A stretch of 64,000 nucleotides of DNA from Sulfoacidibacillus ferrooxidans (GTDB lineage: Bacteria; Bacillota; Bacilli; Alicyclobacillales; SLC66): contig NZ_JALBUF010000008.1 of NCBI RefSeq assembly GCF_022606465.1, positions 38,243-102,242 on the forward strand, written 5' to 3'. Positions 17,110 to 26,394 of the stretch are shown piece by piece (the stretch's first letter is position 1; every line of letters begins with the position of its first letter). The translations under genes were made by a program, and so were the position numbers. The notes under the pieces are model-generated. The model was given only the letters and a program-made list of their open reading frames with translations. It made no database searches and had not been told where the DNA came from.

Positions 17110-18300
17110 TTATAAGTTTAATAAATGCCCAAGTTTAGATTTTTTGGTGTTCAAATATCGTTCATTAAAAGCACTTGCGTCTATTTCGATGGGAACACGT
17201 TCAACCACAGTCAACCCATGTCCACTTAATCCACTTATTTTCCGTGGATTATTGGTTAATAATTTCATTTGGCCAACGCCAATATCTTTTAAAATTTGTG
17301 CACCAATTCCATAATCGCGCAAATCAGCGGCAAAGCCAAGTTCATGGTTAGCTTCTACTGTGTCTAGGCCTTGTTCCTGCAAATGGTATGCCTTAATCTT
17401 ATTAATTAAACCAATTCCGCGGCCTTCTTGCCGCATATACACAAGAACTCCTTGCCCTGCTTCTGCAATTTGCGTAAGAGCAGCATGAAGTTGTGGTCCG
17501 CAATCACACCTCCAAGATCCAAAAACATCTCCTGTTAAACACTCTGAGTGTACTCTAACTAACGTAGGAACAAGAGGATCAATTTCACCCATCACAAGTG
17601 CAATATGCTCTTTTCCATCCAATGTATTGGTGTATGCGATAATTTTAAAATCTCCAAATTCAGTAGGAAGATCAGCCTCCGCTACACGTGTGACTAATTG
17701 TTCTTGTTCCTTGCGATAGGCAATCAGATCAGCGACAGTAATCATGTGCAAATCAAACTCTTTAGCAAGTAATTCAAGATCTGGCCTACGTGCCATTGTC
17801 CCATCAGGCTTTAAAATTTCACAAATAACACCAGCAGGATAGGCATCACATAGTCGAGCTAGATCGACAGCGGTTTCAGTATGCCCTGCACGCCTCAAAA
17901 CCCCTCCTTTTTTCGCGATAAGGGGGAAAATATGCCCAGGCCGTTTGAAATCTCCTGCCGTACTAGTAGGTGAAATCAGAGCATTTACCGTAGCTGCGCG
18001 TTCTGCTGCGGAAATCCCAGTTGTTGTAGATATGTGATCCACTGAGATGGTGAATGCAGTTTCGAGTGTATCTGTGCTTTTTTCAACCATAGGAGTTAAT
18101 TGTAGTTCCATTGCTCGTTCTTCTGTGATCGGTACACAAACCAGACCACGACCATGTGTAATCATAAAATTAATTGTTTGTGGTGTAGCTAATTCTGCAA
18201 GAGCGATAAAATCTCCTTCATTTTCACGCCCCTCATCATCTGTCACAATGACCACTTGTCCTTTTTTTAACGCTTCTACTGCTTTTTCTACAGTCGACAT
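17110..18300 (-). CDS. ribBA: Bifunctional 3,4-dihydroxy-2-butanone-4-phosphate synthase / GTP cyclohydrolase II
   Basis: Supplies both precursors of the lumazine ring. The N-terminal RibB domain (residues 1-200) has [49 protein letters not shown] and AGVICEIL. The C-terminal RibA domain has the zinc-binding [15 protein letters not shown] and the GTP-binding [15 protein letters not shown] 18300 is preferred, with AAGGGATG about eight bases upstream; the TTG/ATG further out lies in the ribE tail. Length is 396, as in other bacilli. It lies within the FMN-riboswitch operon. Confidence 0.96.
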   Translation of the reverse strand: MSTVEKAVEALKKGQVVIVTDDEGRENEGDFIALAELATPQTINFMITHGRGLVCVPITEERAMELQLTPMVEKSTDTLETAFTISVDHISTTTGISAAERAATVNALISPTSTAGDFKRPGHIFPLIAKKGGVLRRAGHTETAVDLARLCDAYPAGVICEILKPDGTMARRPDLELLAKEFDLHMITVADLIAYRKEQEQLVTRVAEADLPTEFGDFKIIAYTNTLDGKEHIALVMGEIDPLVPTLVRVHSECLTGDVFGSWRCDCGPQLHAALTQIAEAGQGVLVYMRQEGRGIGLINKIKAYHLQEQGLDTVEANHELGFAADLRDYGIGAQILKDIGVGQMKLLTNNPRKISGLSGHGLTVVERVPIEIDASAFNERYLNTKKSKLGHLLNL

Positions 18301-18326
18301 ATCTATATCATCCCTTGTCCAGACGT

Positions 18327-18989
18327 TCAGTAACCCCATTCACGAAGTTGCTGTTCAGTAATTAAACCTGATGAATGTGTATCATTGCTCTTATTTTTAG
18401 GGGACAGCCCAAGGAGACGTTCGACATATTTCCCAATCATATCGACCTCCAAATTTACTTTTAACCCTGGCCCCGCATGTTGTATGGTGGTCATCGTTGC
18501 TGTGTGCGGGATAACTGATACTTGAAAGGAATGAGATGAAACTGTCATGACAGTTAAGCTAACTCCATCCACTGCAATAGATCCTTTTTCAACAATATAT
18601 CGCATAAGATCTTCATTTGCTGCAATCGTTATTACATGGGCAATATCATCTCGATCTACTGCTGTAATCTGGCCAACGTCATCAATATGCCCTGCAACAA
18701 GATGTCCATCTAATCGACCACCTAATTGCAATGCCCGTTCCAGATTTACCATCGATCCTTTCATCAAAAACTGCAGTGCAGTGCGTTTTACAGTCTCTGG
18801 AACTGCATCGACTACCATAAAACCATTTCCTTGTTTTGTGATCGTGAGACAGACGCCGTTTACAGAGACACTGTCACCTATTTTTGTGTGCGCAAACAAC
18901 TTCTTTGCAGCAATCGATAACAACAGTGCGCGCCCTGTTCGTTCTATTTTTATAACCGTGCCCATCTCTTCAATTAGTCCAGTGAACAA
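18327..18989 (-). CDS. ribE: Riboflavin synthase alpha subunit
   Basis: Dismutates two lumazines to riboflavin. The two tandem lumazine-binding barrels are visible, each with a [12 protein letters not shown] or [16 protein letters not shown] motif and [11 protein letters not shown]. The N-terminus [10 protein letters not shown] is the conserved MFTGLIE start of the family, so TTG 18989, six bases behind AGAGGGA, is taken as the start; the ATG two codons earlier touches the ribosome site. Length 220 is slightly above the usual 200-215. Second gene of the operon. Confidence 0.95.
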   Translation of the reverse strand: MFTGLIEEMGTVIKIERTGRALLLSIAAKKLFAHTKIGDSVSVNGVCLTITKQGNGFMVVDAVPETVKRTALQFLMKGSMVNLERALQLGGRLDGHLVAGHIDDVGQITAVDRDDIAHVITIAANEDLMRYIVEKGSIAVDGVSLTVMTVSSHSFQVSVIPHTATMTTIQHAGPGLKVNLEVDMIGKYVERLLGLSPKNKSNDTHSSGLITEQQLREWGY

Positions 18990-19031
18990 GTTCATTCCCT
19001 CTATCTGTTATCCATATGACCAAAAGTGCAT

Positions 19032-20147
19032 TCAATCCAACAGCGTTTCATCGGTATACACCGGTTTACCAATGGTCAATTCATCAGCACCTATGGTTTT
19101 CCGTACAATATCCTTGAGTCTAATCGGAAAGGATTGGCCACTAGATTGATGAGATTGTTTTAAGGTAGGCCAACCGCTCCCAAGAAAAACTGGCGCATGA
19201 AACATCCATACCTCATCAACAGCTTGTGCATCTAAGAATGCCTGCGCAAGTGTACTTCCACCCTCTAGTAACACGTGTCGTAGTCCACGTTCACCCATCA
19301 AAGCAAGTGCTTCACGGATCATCTCATCCTCTTCTAATGAATGTAAGTGCACGACTTCTACTCCGCACGCTCGGAGCTCCTCTGCTTTTGTAGGGTCAGC
19401 AGTTGGTGAGCACAGAATCACTGTGGATACGGCTTGATCTGTCACTACACGTGCACCAACAGGGGTTCGCAACATGTGATCGAAAATATAGCGAATGGGA
19501 TTTCTCCCATTGGCGATCTGACGTGTTGTGAGCTGCGGATTATCTTGAATAATCGTATTAACACCAACCATGATGGCATCTACTTGATTGCGTAATTGAT
19601 GTGTCTCTCGTTGTGCTTCTGTTCCTGTAAGCGCAAGTGGTGTTCCATCCGTTGTCGCTATCCAACCATCCATAGACGCAGCTAACTTCAACGTAACAAA
19701 TGGGCGCTGATGTTCAATATAATGTAGATATATTTTATTTAGGGATCTAGCCTCAGATTCCAATAGTCCAACTTCGACCGTAATTCCTGCATCCCTCAGA
19801 ATGGCTATGCCTTTTCCTGCAACTAATGAAAATGGATCTCTCATCGCGATGACAGCGCGTTGAATACCTGCTTTAACTAAAGCATGTGCACAGGGGGGTG
19901 TTTTACCATAATGTGCACATGGTTCTAGCGTAACATAAAGAGTGCTCTCAAACGCATCGTCTGCTGCCATATCTAACGCGTGAATCTCTGCGTGCTTCTT
20001 CCCGGATTGAAGATGTGCACCAAATCCTACGATTCTGTTCCCTTTAACTAATACAGCTCCTACCAGAGGATTTGGGCTTGTTCGACCAGTAGCAAATGTA
20101 GCTAGTTGAATCGCCATCCGCATATACTCTTCGTCACCAATAGGCAC
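19032..20147 (-). CDS. ribD: Bifunctional pyrimidine deaminase / reductase
   Basis: Carries out the deamination and reduction steps of riboflavin synthesis. The deaminase domain has the zinc motif HAEIHALDMA and EPCAHYGKTPPCAHALVKAG; SPNPLVGAVLV lies near the N-terminus. The reductase domain starts around residue 148 (PFVTLKLAASMDGWIATTDG) and has IMVGVNTIIQDNPQLTTR and LLEGGSTLAQAFL. The GTG start at 20147 sits six bases behind TGGGGGCG. It is the first gene after the FMN riboswitch, so its expression should fall when FMN is plentiful. Confidence 0.96.
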   Translation of the reverse strand: MPIGDEEYMRMAIQLATFATGRTSPNPLVGAVLVKGNRIVGFGAHLQSGKKHAEIHALDMAADDAFESTLYVTLEPCAHYGKTPPCAHALVKAGIQRAVIAMRDPFSLVAGKGIAILRDAGITVEVGLLESEARSLNKIYLHYIEHQRPFVTLKLAASMDGWIATTDGTPLALTGTEAQRETHQLRNQVDAIMVGVNTIIQDNPQLTTRQIANGRNPIRYIFDHMLRTPVGARVVTDQAVSTVILCSPTADPTKAEELRACGVEVVHLHSLEEDEMIREALALMGERGLRHVLLEGGSTLAQAFLDAQAVDEVWMFHAPVFLGSGWPTLKQSHQSSGQSFPIRLKDIVRKTIGADELTIGKPVYTDETLLD

Positions 20148-20194
20148 GAGAACGCCCCCACTCCTTAGAGGATGTTAAATGCACAATCAGGCAA

Positions 20195-20230
20195 ATAAAA
20201 AAGCGCCATAGTGATGACTCAGGGCGCTCA
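20195..20230 (-). terminator. Attenuator terminator of the FMN riboswitch
   Basis: Stem AGCGCC/GGCGCT (20202-20207 with 20223-20228). On the minus strand it is followed by six T residues, between the aptamer and ribD. This position fits the expression platform: FMN binding should favour the stem and stop transcription before ribD. Confidence 0.88.
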
Positions 20231-20268
20231 AAATGAAACAGAGCATGCGATCATACGCGCATGACTCC

Positions 20269-20400
20269 ACATCCTTCTTTTATCCGGACTATACCGTCGG
20301 TACTGGTTTTTCACCAGTTCATGCCAATAAGGCTCGTGGACTTCGCAGATGCGTCACCACCGGTCGGGAGTTGGAACTTGCCTCACCCTGCCCTGAAGGA
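20269..20400 (-). promoter_or_regulatory. FMN riboswitch (RFN element)
   Basis: Read on the minus strand, the segment contains the conserved RFN blocks in order: TTCAGGGCAGGGTGA, CTCCCGACCGGTGGT, CCACGAGCC, GGTGAAAAACCAGTACC, GACGGTATAGTCCGGAT and AGAAGG. These define the six-helix aptamer, with closing helix CCTTC/GAAGG. It lies about 120 bases upstream of ribD with a terminator between them. It senses FMN and controls ribD-ribE-ribBA-ribH and probably the downstream genes. Confidence 0.96.
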
Positions 20401-20421
20401 ACATATGGAATTGTTACATAC

Positions 20422-20451
20422 AGTATACTGATCAGAGATACTCATTGTAAA
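20422..20451 (-). promoter_or_regulatory. Predicted housekeeping promoter of the rib operon
   Basis: On the minus strand, TTTACA (20446-20451) and TATACT (20422-20427) are separated by 18 bases, close to sigma-A consensus. The start point would lie just upstream of the riboswitch aptamer, as expected. Confidence 0.75.
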
Positions 20452-20457
20452 GCTAAT

Positions 20458-20492
20458 GAAAAAAGTAGCCAATCGGTTGGGCGCCGACCGGC
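20458..20492 (-). terminator. Terminator of the spoVA operon / 46-residue gene
   Basis: A nine-pair stem (20468-20476 with 20484-20492, containing two G-U pairs). On the minus strand it is followed by TACTTTTTTC. It lies 13 bases past the stop codon of the small gene and closes the spoVA transcript before the rib promoter. Confidence 0.82.
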
Positions 20493-20505
20493 TTCAACAG
20501 ACGTT

Positions 20506-20646
20506 TTAATGACCCAGGGCTGGCATCTTGCCACCGCGGAAAAACTTGGACACATAAGGCCAAATAGGAACCACGAACCCTGCAACGCCACGAAATACGC
20601 CAAAAAACCGAACAATCTGTGGAATCCAGCCGAGGACAGTTAGCAT
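20506..20646 (-). CDS. Hypothetical 46-residue protein at the end of the spoVA operon
   Basis: A short gene with ATG 20646 behind a very good GAGGAGGAGAAAACCT site. The product contains MLTVLGWIPQIVRFFGVFRG, GVAGFVVPIWPYVSKFF and RGGKMPALGH. It has one hydrophobic, amphipathic stretch and a basic end, so it could bind or insert in a membrane. I do not recognise the family. It follows spoVAEa by 24 bases and is closed by its own terminator, which suggests that it is the last gene of the spoVA transcript and perhaps forespore-expressed. The larger overlapping frame (20453-20668) lacks these signals. Confidence 0.72.
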   Translation of the reverse strand: MLTVLGWIPQIVRFFGVFRGVAGFVVPIWPYVSKFFRGGKMPALGH

Positions 20647-20670
20647 AGGTTTTCTCCTCCTCTTTCACAC

Positions 20671-21285
20671 TTATTGTACGAGGAGAAGTGGTGAAGCGTT
20701 ACGGCTATCGCCCATGGAAAACTCATCTAGTTCAATAAGAAGTCGTAATGCGCTAACGGTCACAGGGCATCCGCGATGGCGATCATCAAGGCCTTTCATC
20801 TTTCCAATGTCCCCAATCCCTATTAAACAGGGAACGCGTAGTCTTCGTAAAATATCCACAGTGTCACCAAAAATAAATTTTCGTTTACTGCGTAACCGAA
20901 ATCCGTATTTATTGACAGCTGCATCAACGATACGTCCGCGTCGATCTATGGAAAAATCCACCTTCACACCACGAACATAACGCGTATTACTAGCTACTGC
21001 AAGTACACCAATGATGCGAATACGCCGATCTTGAACTAAACTGCGAAGTGCCTGTTCACCAGGACCTTGACCCCAAGTACCGTTGTCATCCAGCATCACG
21101 ATCACTGGATCATGCGCTGCATGAAGCACAAGATCTGCAATAGTTGCCCCTGCAAGTGGTGTTGGATTGCCTGCAGAACGGGAAATCACCCTTGCATGAA
21201 CAAGAGAAGCTGCTATTTCAAGAGCCGTTCTCGCAATAATATCGCCATCAGTGACTAAAATAACGCGCGGTCGCTGTTGTTCCAT
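20671..21285 (-). CDS. spoVAEA: Stage V sporulation protein AE, soluble type (SpoVAEa)
   Basis: A 204-residue soluble protein of the SpoVAEa family, part of the spoVA set that moves dipicolinic acid into the forespore. Recognisable stretches are VILVTDGDIIARTALEIAA, ISRSAGNPTPLAG, PVIVMLDDNGTWGQGPGEQA and VDFSIDRRGRIVDAAVNKYG. The ATG sits seven to ten bases behind GAGGGGG. It lies 21 bases after the membrane SpoVAE gene. Contains no membrane segment, in keeping with the family's cytosolic location. Confidence 0.9.
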   Translation of the reverse strand: MEQQRPRVILVTDGDIIARTALEIAASLVHARVISRSAGNPTPLAGATIADLVLHAAHDPVIVMLDDNGTWGQGPGEQALRSLVQDRRIRIIGVLAVASNTRYVRGVKVDFSIDRRGRIVDAAVNKYGFRLRSKRKFIFGDTVDILRRLRVPCLIGIGDIGKMKGLDDRHRGCPVTVSALRLLIELDEFSMGDSRNASPLLLVQ

Positions 21286-21306
21286 TTTGCTAACCCCCTC
21301 ACCATA

Positions 21307-21669
21307 TTAACCACGCGCCCGCGCAATCAGTGCTGTGAGAAATGCAAATACAATGGCCGCGGAAATTCCAGCACTTGTAACTTCAAAAATCCCAGTTATA
21401 AGGCCAATAATTCCATATTGATTGGCTTCTGCCATAGCACCATGAACAAGTGCATTGCCAAACGAAGTAATAGGTACTGTAGCACCTGCACCTGCAAATT
21501 GAATAAGAGGATCATACCATCCCAATCCATCGAGCACGGCACCGGAAACAACTAAGATGGTCATTACATGCGCTGGAGTTAACTTAGTTAAGTCAAGGAG
21601 AAGTTGTCCGATAACGCAAATTAATCCTCCTACCACAAAAGCTGTAAGAAAGATCCAAGGATGCGGCAT
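21307..21669 (-). CDS. spoVAE: Stage V sporulation protein AE, membrane type (SpoVAEb)
   Basis: A small integral membrane protein of the SpoVAC/SpoVAEb family (120 residues from the chosen start) that forms part of the DPA channel in the forespore inner membrane. The hydrophobic segments contain [18 protein letters not shown], the family motif [19 protein letters not shown] and [23 protein letters not shown] 21669 lies nine bases behind GTGAGGTG; two earlier starts (21678, 21705) overlap the spoVAD end. The paralogue SpoVAC is encoded just beyond SpoVAD. Confidence 0.92.
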   Translation of the reverse strand: MPHPWIFLTAFVVGGLICVIGQLLLDLTKLTPAHVMTILVVSGAVLDGLGWYDPLIQFAGAGATVPITSFGNALVHGAMAEANQYGIIGLITGIFEVTSAGISAAIVFAFLTALIARARG

Positions 21670-21682
21670 GTGCGTCATCACC

Positions 21683-22696
21683 TCACGAAAAAGTTTGCGC
21701 TTCAATAGTTACAGCATGTGCAATACAGGGAATCGTTTCACTTTGCTGCGCGCTCACAGTCGAGAGTAACGCTCCCGTCGCAACAACGAGGATGCGGTTC
21801 CATTCGCCCGCTTGGAGGCGTCTCAATAGATGTGCAAATGTCACACATGCACAACATGCAGGCCCACTGCCACCGCTAAATACTTCAGGTTGTGTAGGGT
21901 CATACATAAGCATGCCACAGTCAGTAAATCGATCGCCAACATCTATGTTTTGACGCAATAAAAGTTCGCGTGCAATCGGATGACCGACGCGTGCAAGATC
22001 TCCCGTAGCGATGAGATCGTAATCGTCTACTGTCAAACCAGTATCCTTTAAGTGTGCCACAATCGTATCAGTTGCAGCCGGAGCCATGGCCGCCCCCATT
22101 TCCCAAGGGCTTTTTACCCCAAGATCGACTACTTTCCCAATGGTGGCATAATGAATCGTAGGACCTGATATTCCTTTACCGATGAGTGCTGCACCTGCTC
22201 CTGTCACAGTACAATGTGCAGTTGGAGGTTTTTGCGCTCCATATTCAGTAGGATATCGAAACACTCGTTCTGCAGTACTATTGTGACTACTTGTACTTGC
22301 TAACGCATACTGCGCAGCATCCGAATCCACTAAGAGTGCACAGAGTGCAACAGCCTCCATGCTTGTCGCACATGCGCTATAAATACCAAGCAGTGGTTTA
22401 GTATTCGTTCTTCCTGCAAAATTGGCAGAGATATTATGCGGAAGTAGGTCACCGGATACCGAGAAATCGACATGTTCCATTGTAAGACCGGCCTTGCTTA
22501 CAGCCTTTTCCTGTGCCTCTTCAAGCAACTTGCGCTCCGCTTTTTCAAAACTTTCCTGACCAAGATATGGATCAGAGAAGATTAAATCAAACTCTTTTCC
22601 AAGTGGACCTCTTCCTTCTTTTTCCCCTACCGCCGTTCCCGTTCCCAAGATGCGGGGGTGCGAATGAAACGCCCATGTTTGTTGACCAATTCGCAC
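21683..22696 (-). CDS. spoVAD: Stage V sporulation protein AD
   Basis: SpoVAD has a thiolase-like fold and binds dipicolinic acid during uptake into the forespore. Seen here are [35 protein letters not shown], the thiolase-type cysteine in [18 protein letters not shown] and [14 protein letters not shown], with [17 protein letters not shown] near the end. GTG 22696 is placed seven bases behind GGAGGTGAGGAT. The length (337 residues) is normal. Central gene of the spoVAC-spoVAD-spoVAE operon. Confidence 0.95.
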   Translation of the reverse strand: MRIGQQTWAFHSHPRILGTGTAVGEKEGRGPLGKEFDLIFSDPYLGQESFEKAERKLLEEAQEKAVSKAGLTMEHVDFSVSGDLLPHNISANFAGRTNTKPLLGIYSACATSMEAVALCALLVDSDAAQYALASTSSHNSTAERVFRYPTEYGAQKPPTAHCTVTGAGAALIGKGISGPTIHYATIGKVVDLGVKSPWEMGAAMAPAATDTIVAHLKDTGLTVDDYDLIATGDLARVGHPIARELLLRQNIDVGDRFTDCGMLMYDPTQPEVFSGGSGPACCACVTFAHLLRRLQAGEWNRILVVATGALLSTVSAQQSETIPCIAHAVTIEAQTFS

Positions 22697-22737
22697 ATCC
22701 TCACCTCCGTTTTATCCGATTAGAGCACGAATGCGTT

Positions 22738-23196
22738 TTACACGTGCAAGATGATATATCGTGCAAGCCCAACAAAAAAAGCAGATACTACACCAAAAAC
22801 AATGACAGGTCCAGCCAGTTTAAACATATTGGAACCAATGCCAACAACGTATCCTTCCGTTTTATGTTCAAGTGCTGCAGAGGTCATTGCATTGGCGAAT
22901 CCAGTAACTGGAACAGCAGAACCTGCTCCTGCCCATTGACTAAATTGATCGTAGATGCCTATACCAGTTAATACAGCAGAAAGCATAATAAGAATAGCTA
23001 CAGTAGGATTCCCTGCCATTTTTTCACTCATGTGATAGTAATGCACGAAAAGTTCCTGTATTCCCTGTCCAAGTAAACAGATCGTTCCACCTGCTAGAAA
23101 GGCACGCAACACATTGCGCAGCACAGGTCGAGTTGGTTGCCGTCCTTTTAAAAATTGCTGATATTGCTTTTGACGATTGCCCAGTGAAACGCCCAA
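22738..23196 (-). CDS. spoVAC: Stage V sporulation protein AC
   Basis: Membrane channel component for dipicolinic acid, 152 residues. The family motif GAGSAVPVTGFANAMTSAA is preceded by LRAFLAGGTICLLGQGIQEL and followed by hydrophobic helices ending in GLARYIILHV. The start is TTG 23196, with AGGAG about ten bases upstream. It lies about 100 bases after sigF. The gap contains an imperfect stem-loop (GGTGTC/GACACC) and the start of a new, probably sigma-G-type unit, though no clear sigma-G promoter was found. The spoVAA and spoVAB genes seen in Bacillus are absent here. Confidence 0.92.
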   Translation of the reverse strand: MGVSLGNRQKQYQQFLKGRQPTRPVLRNVLRAFLAGGTICLLGQGIQELFVHYYHMSEKMAGNPTVAILIMLSAVLTGIGIYDQFSQWAGAGSAVPVTGFANAMTSAALEHKTEGYVVGIGSNMFKLAGPVIVFGVVSAFFVGLARYIILHV

Positions 23197-23298
23197 AAGA
23201 CCCCATCTCCTAACCTCATGGTGTCAATTCTAATGAATCGACACCCTTATGGTTTCCAAATGGGGTCAAAATATGATCGGTCTTACGTCTTAGACCAA

Positions 23299-24063
23299 TT
23301 AGAGATTTTCATCCGTCAACAAAGTCTCTCTAATGCTATGCAAAATTCGCTTTTCTAAACGCGATACTTGCACTTGAGAGATATGCAGCATATCAGCAAC
23401 TTCAGACTGAGTTTTGTCTTTAAAAAATCTCATATAGACAATCAATCTTTCTCGTTCTGGAAGCCGTGATAAAGCATCGTGCAAAGCTAGTTTATCAAAC
23501 CATTTATCTTGCTCTGCATCAGCTATTTGATCCATCAAATAAATGGGATCGCCCTCGTTTTCAAACACTGTTTCATGGATAGAGGCCGGTACCCGCATCG
23601 CTTCTTGTGCTAATACTACTTCTGCAGGTTCAATGCCAAGAGCATCAGCTATTTCATTGATTTGAGGTTGCCGACCTAGTTCTTTTGCAAGATCATCTCG
23701 TTTACGTCTAATATGCCTGGCTAATTCTTTTAGCGAACGACTCACTTTTACTGTGTTATCATCGCGTAAGAAACGCTGAATCTCCCCAATAATCATAGGA
23801 ACGGCATAAGTTGAAAATTTTACATCGTAATGTAAGTCAAACTTATCTACAGCTTTCATTAATCCTATGCAACCAATCTGGAAAAGATCGTCAGGTTCAT
23901 ATCCGCGCCCAAGAAAACGCTGAACAACTGCCCAAACCAAGCGTTGGTTACTAACGACTAACTCGTCGCGTGCGGATGCATCTCCTTCTTGACTAGCTTG
24001 GATAAGCGCACGCACGCGATCGTCCGATAACTTTGGGTAATCGCGAGCTACTCCATGATTCAT
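23299..24063 (-). CDS. sigF: RNA polymerase sporulation sigma factor F
   Basis: The first forespore-specific sigma factor. It belongs to the sigma-70 B/F/G group: region 2 shows LVWAVVQRFLGRGYEPDDLF, QIGCIGLMKAVDKFDL and VKFSTYAVPMIIGEIQRFLR; region 3 has VSRSLKELARHIRRKRDDLA; region 4 has LPERERLIVYMRFFKDKTQS and SQVQVSRLEKRIL. Its place as third gene after spoIIAA and spoIIAB separates it from the very similar sigma-G. The ATG lies behind AGGTGTAGGAACA. Activity is held down by SpoIIAB until SpoIIAA is dephosphorylated. Confidence 0.97.
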   Translation of the reverse strand: MNHGVARDYPKLSDDRVRALIQASQEGDASARDELVVSNQRLVWAVVQRFLGRGYEPDDLFQIGCIGLMKAVDKFDLHYDVKFSTYAVPMIIGEIQRFLRDDNTVKVSRSLKELARHIRRKRDDLAKELGRQPQINEIADALGIEPAEVVLAQEAMRVPASIHETVFENEGDPIYLMDQIADAEQDKWFDKLALHDALSRLPERERLIVYMRFFKDKTQSEVADMLHISQVQVSRLEKRILHSIRETLLTDENL

Positions 24064-24068
24064 TGTTC

Positions 24069-24521
24069 CTACACCTCATGATGGGTAGCGCTCTGGGGCG
24101 TGCGAATGCGCTTGATAAAACGCAACATCGTACCACGGCCTACCACAGACTCTACATCAAATTCATCGACAAAAGATTCCATGATGGTAAAGCCCATGCC
24201 TGAACGTTCAAGCTCAGGTCGAGATGTATAAAGGGGCTCTCGGACTACATCTATATCTTCAATACCCACCCCATGATCTTCCACCACTAGCTCTATACTA
24301 TCACCCATGATTTTACAATGCAAATAGATGTCTCCATCTTTTTCTCCATAGCCATGAATAATACAGTTTGTTACTGCTTCTGATACCACTGTCTTTATTT
24401 CAGTCAATTCATCCATTGTAGGATTCATTTGAGCAACAAAGGCAGCTACAGCAACTCGTGCAAATGCCTCATTTTCTGAGAGCGCACGAAAGGTCATAGA
24501 CATGAAATTAGTAGAATTCAC
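24069..24521 (-). CDS. spoIIAB: Anti-sigma F factor / serine kinase
   Basis: A GHKL-fold kinase and anti-sigma factor (150 residues) that binds sigma-F and phosphorylates SpoIIAA. The ATP-binding boxes are visible: [14 protein letters not shown] (N box), VVEDHGVGI (G1) and [17 protein letters not shown] (G2), with [13 protein letters not shown] at the end. GTG 24521 overlaps the spoIIAA stop (GTGA) and has GGAGG seven bases upstream, giving translational coupling. Confidence 0.97.
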   Translation of the reverse strand: MNSTNFMSMTFRALSENEAFARVAVAAFVAQMNPTMDELTEIKTVVSEAVTNCIIHGYGEKDGDIYLHCKIMGDSIELVVEDHGVGIEDIDVVREPLYTSRPELERSGMGFTIMESFVDEFDVESVVGRGTMLRFIKRIRTPQSATHHEV

Positions 24522-24874
24522 TTTGCTACCTCCTTTAAAGCTTGAATTGCAGTGGCACGATCCTTATAGATCTTCACGATTTTGTGTAAACCAGACATTT
24601 CAAAAAGTCTTTCAATGGGTTTTGACAATGAAGTAATAATCAGCTCTCCTGATTGGCTATGTAATTTTTTATAGCGTCCTAAAATCACCCCTAGACCTGA
24701 ACTATCCATAAATGTGACACCTCGTAAATCAAGAATGAGATACTTAGTTTTTGTAGCATCGATCTCTCGGTCCAGTGTCCCCCTTACATGTTCAGCCGCA
24801 TGATGATCCAGTTCGCCATGAAGTGTGGCAATCATCATGGATCCACGATTTAAGGTTTCAATTTGTACCTTCAT
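24518..24874 (-). CDS. spoIIAA: Anti-anti-sigma F factor
   Basis: A STAS-domain protein (118 residues) that frees sigma-F from SpoIIAB. The phosphorylated serine is in the conserved [15 protein letters not shown]; other conserved parts are [14 protein letters not shown] and [18 protein letters not shown] 24874 has AAGGAG upstream. It is first in the spoIIA operon and is preceded by Spo0A-box-like and sigma-H-like elements. Confidence 0.97.
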   Translation of the reverse strand: MKVQIETLNRGSMMIATLHGELDHHAAEHVRGTLDREIDATKTKYLILDLRGVTFMDSSGLGVILGRYKKLHSQSGELIITSLSKPIERLFEMSGLHKIVKIYKDRATAIQALKEVAK

Positions 24875-24933
24875 CTTTGCAAGCTCCTTCCTGGAAACTG
24901 CAGCCTCATTGTAAGAGCCTTCTTGTTATATCA

Positions 24934-25002
24934 GTTCGCGTATCAAAGGAAAGTCTCCTGCCTGTCGACAAAACTAGTTGAAATACCCGAAAATTCGACA
25001 AC
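24934..25002 (-). promoter_or_regulatory. spoIIA promoter region: sigma-H-like promoter with two Spo0A boxes
   Basis: On the minus strand, AGGAGA (24954-24959) and GCGAAC (24934-24939) with a 14-base spacer resemble a sigma-H promoter (AGGAWWT and GAAT). Just upstream lie TTTGTCGAC (24964-24972) and TGTCGAA (24994-25000), both matching the Spo0A box TGTCGAA closely. This mirrors the B. subtilis spoIIA promoter, which is sigma-H and Spo0A-P dependent. Confidence 0.68.
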
Positions 25003-25080
25003 GTTTTAAGCGGATCCATTTAGAAGTACCCATAAAGCCACAACCATGGTATATTAAAGTTGTATGAAAGGAGAATGATA

Positions 25081-26394
25081 GTGGAATCTAGTTTACCGCG
25101 AACACTTGGAGCAAAAATTCGCGCATTACGAATCGAAAGAGGATTGACACAAGGAGAACTAACGCGTGGAGAAATTACTGCAGGATTAATTAGCCAGATT
25201 GAATCAGATCGTGTTGCTCCCTCTTTTCGTGTCATTCAGTTGCTTGCAGAGCAGCTAGGGATAAAGCCACAAGACCTCATAAGTGATCTGGAATCGCGGA
25301 ATTTACAACTACAAATCATGAAAGAAGCCAGAGAATTTCTTCAGAAAAAAAAGGGAGAGATCGCTCTAGCACTCTTACAGCAATTGGAGCAAACTTCTAA
25401 TAGATACATAAAATCCTCTGAACTATACTTGGAGTTAGCATACGCAAAGCAACTTGTCCATCACTATGATGAAGCTATTGATTTATATGCAGATGTTGAA
25501 GTGGAGGCAGTGATTCAAAAGGACCCTCATATTGGTGCACTGTGTATGACTAGACAAGGAGACTTATACGTAGAATTAGGTAGATTGCCGCTTGCTTTAT
25601 ATTGTTATAAAAAAGCAATTTATTATTTATCTGAACAACAACATATAACCTATTTATCCATATATGACTTAAGAAAAACGATGTGTATTATTTTATACCG
25701 TTCTGGTCATGCAGAAAAGGCATTATATTATGCACAAGATTCATATCAGCAATTACAATCCATTGATGATAAAGAACACTTAGCAGAGACTTGCAATATG
25801 TTGTCAGTGATTTATGCTGATTTAGGCCTATCAGAAAAAGCATTACACATGTCTACATTAGCCATTACCTATTATCAAAGTTTAGACTTAGAAGTACAAT
25901 CACTTGATGCCAAATTAAATTACGCAATGATATTACGGGAACTAGGGAAATTTGAAGATTCATTGTATGCAATCATACCCGTTCTCTCTGAGTTTTATGA
26001 ACTAGGGATTAACGATGGTCTCTCTCAAGCGTGGATCGAGCGCGCAACATGTGAATTTTCACTATTACAATTCGAGGATGCCAGTAGGAGTCTTGAACGC
26101 GCAGAAGTGCTTCTTGAAAAAGGAACGTTACAACACGCTCAATGTCTTCGTTTGAAAGGTCAAATAGCATATGCACAAGGATCTCATCATGAAGCAATCA
26201 CTATGTATCGAGAGTCGTTACATATACTATCCGAACATCACATTCATATGACTTCTATACAAATACATAAAGAATTAGAGACGATTTATCAAAAATTAGG
26301 TGATACACGAATGGCCATCATTAGCCGTGAGCACGCACTTGCACTCACGGCTATCTCTGAACAGACTCGACTTGCCATGTCAGTCATAGTTTAA
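25081..26394 (+). CDS. HTH-XRE transcriptional regulator with TPR domain
   Basis: A 437-residue regulator with an N-terminal XRE helix-turn-helix (about residues 7-62: LGAKIRALRIERGLTQGELT, GLISQIESDRVAPSF, LLAEQLGIKPQDLI) and an all-helical C-terminal TPR array (for example YLELAYAKQLVHHYDEAIDL, YVELGRLPLALYCYKKA, YADLGLSEKALHMSTL, IYQKLGDTRMAIISREHAL). This layout is seen in peptide-sensing and sporulation-linked regulators of the RRNPP type and in other HTH-TPR proteins. GTG 25081 lies seven bases behind AAGGAG. It points away from spoIIAA and converges with dacF. No partner peptide gene was found next to it. Confidence 0.87.
   Translation: MESSLPRTLGAKIRALRIERGLTQGELTRGEITAGLISQIESDRVAPSFRVIQLLAEQLGIKPQDLISDLESRNLQLQIMKEAREFLQKKKGEIALALLQQLEQTSNRYIKSSELYLELAYAKQLVHHYDEAIDLYADVEVEAVIQKDPHIGALCMTRQGDLYVELGRLPLALYCYKKAIYYLSEQQHITYLSIYDLRKTMCIILYRSGHAEKALYYAQDSYQQLQSIDDKEHLAETCNMLSVIYADLGLSEKALHMSTLAITYYQSLDLEVQSLDAKLNYAMILRELGKFEDSLYAIIPVLSEFYELGINDGLSQAWIERATCEFSLLQFEDASRSLERAEVLLEKGTLQHAQCLRLKGQIAYAQGSHHEAITMYRESLHILSEHHIHMTSIQIHKELETIYQKLGDTRMAIISREHALALTAISEQTRLAMSVIV

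Noticed and set aside
26323..26352. Nine-bp inverted repeat (AGCCGTGAG/CTCACGGCT) near the 3' end of the HTH-TPR gene
   Set aside because: It lies inside conserved TPR coding sequence, with no T tract. Probably chance.
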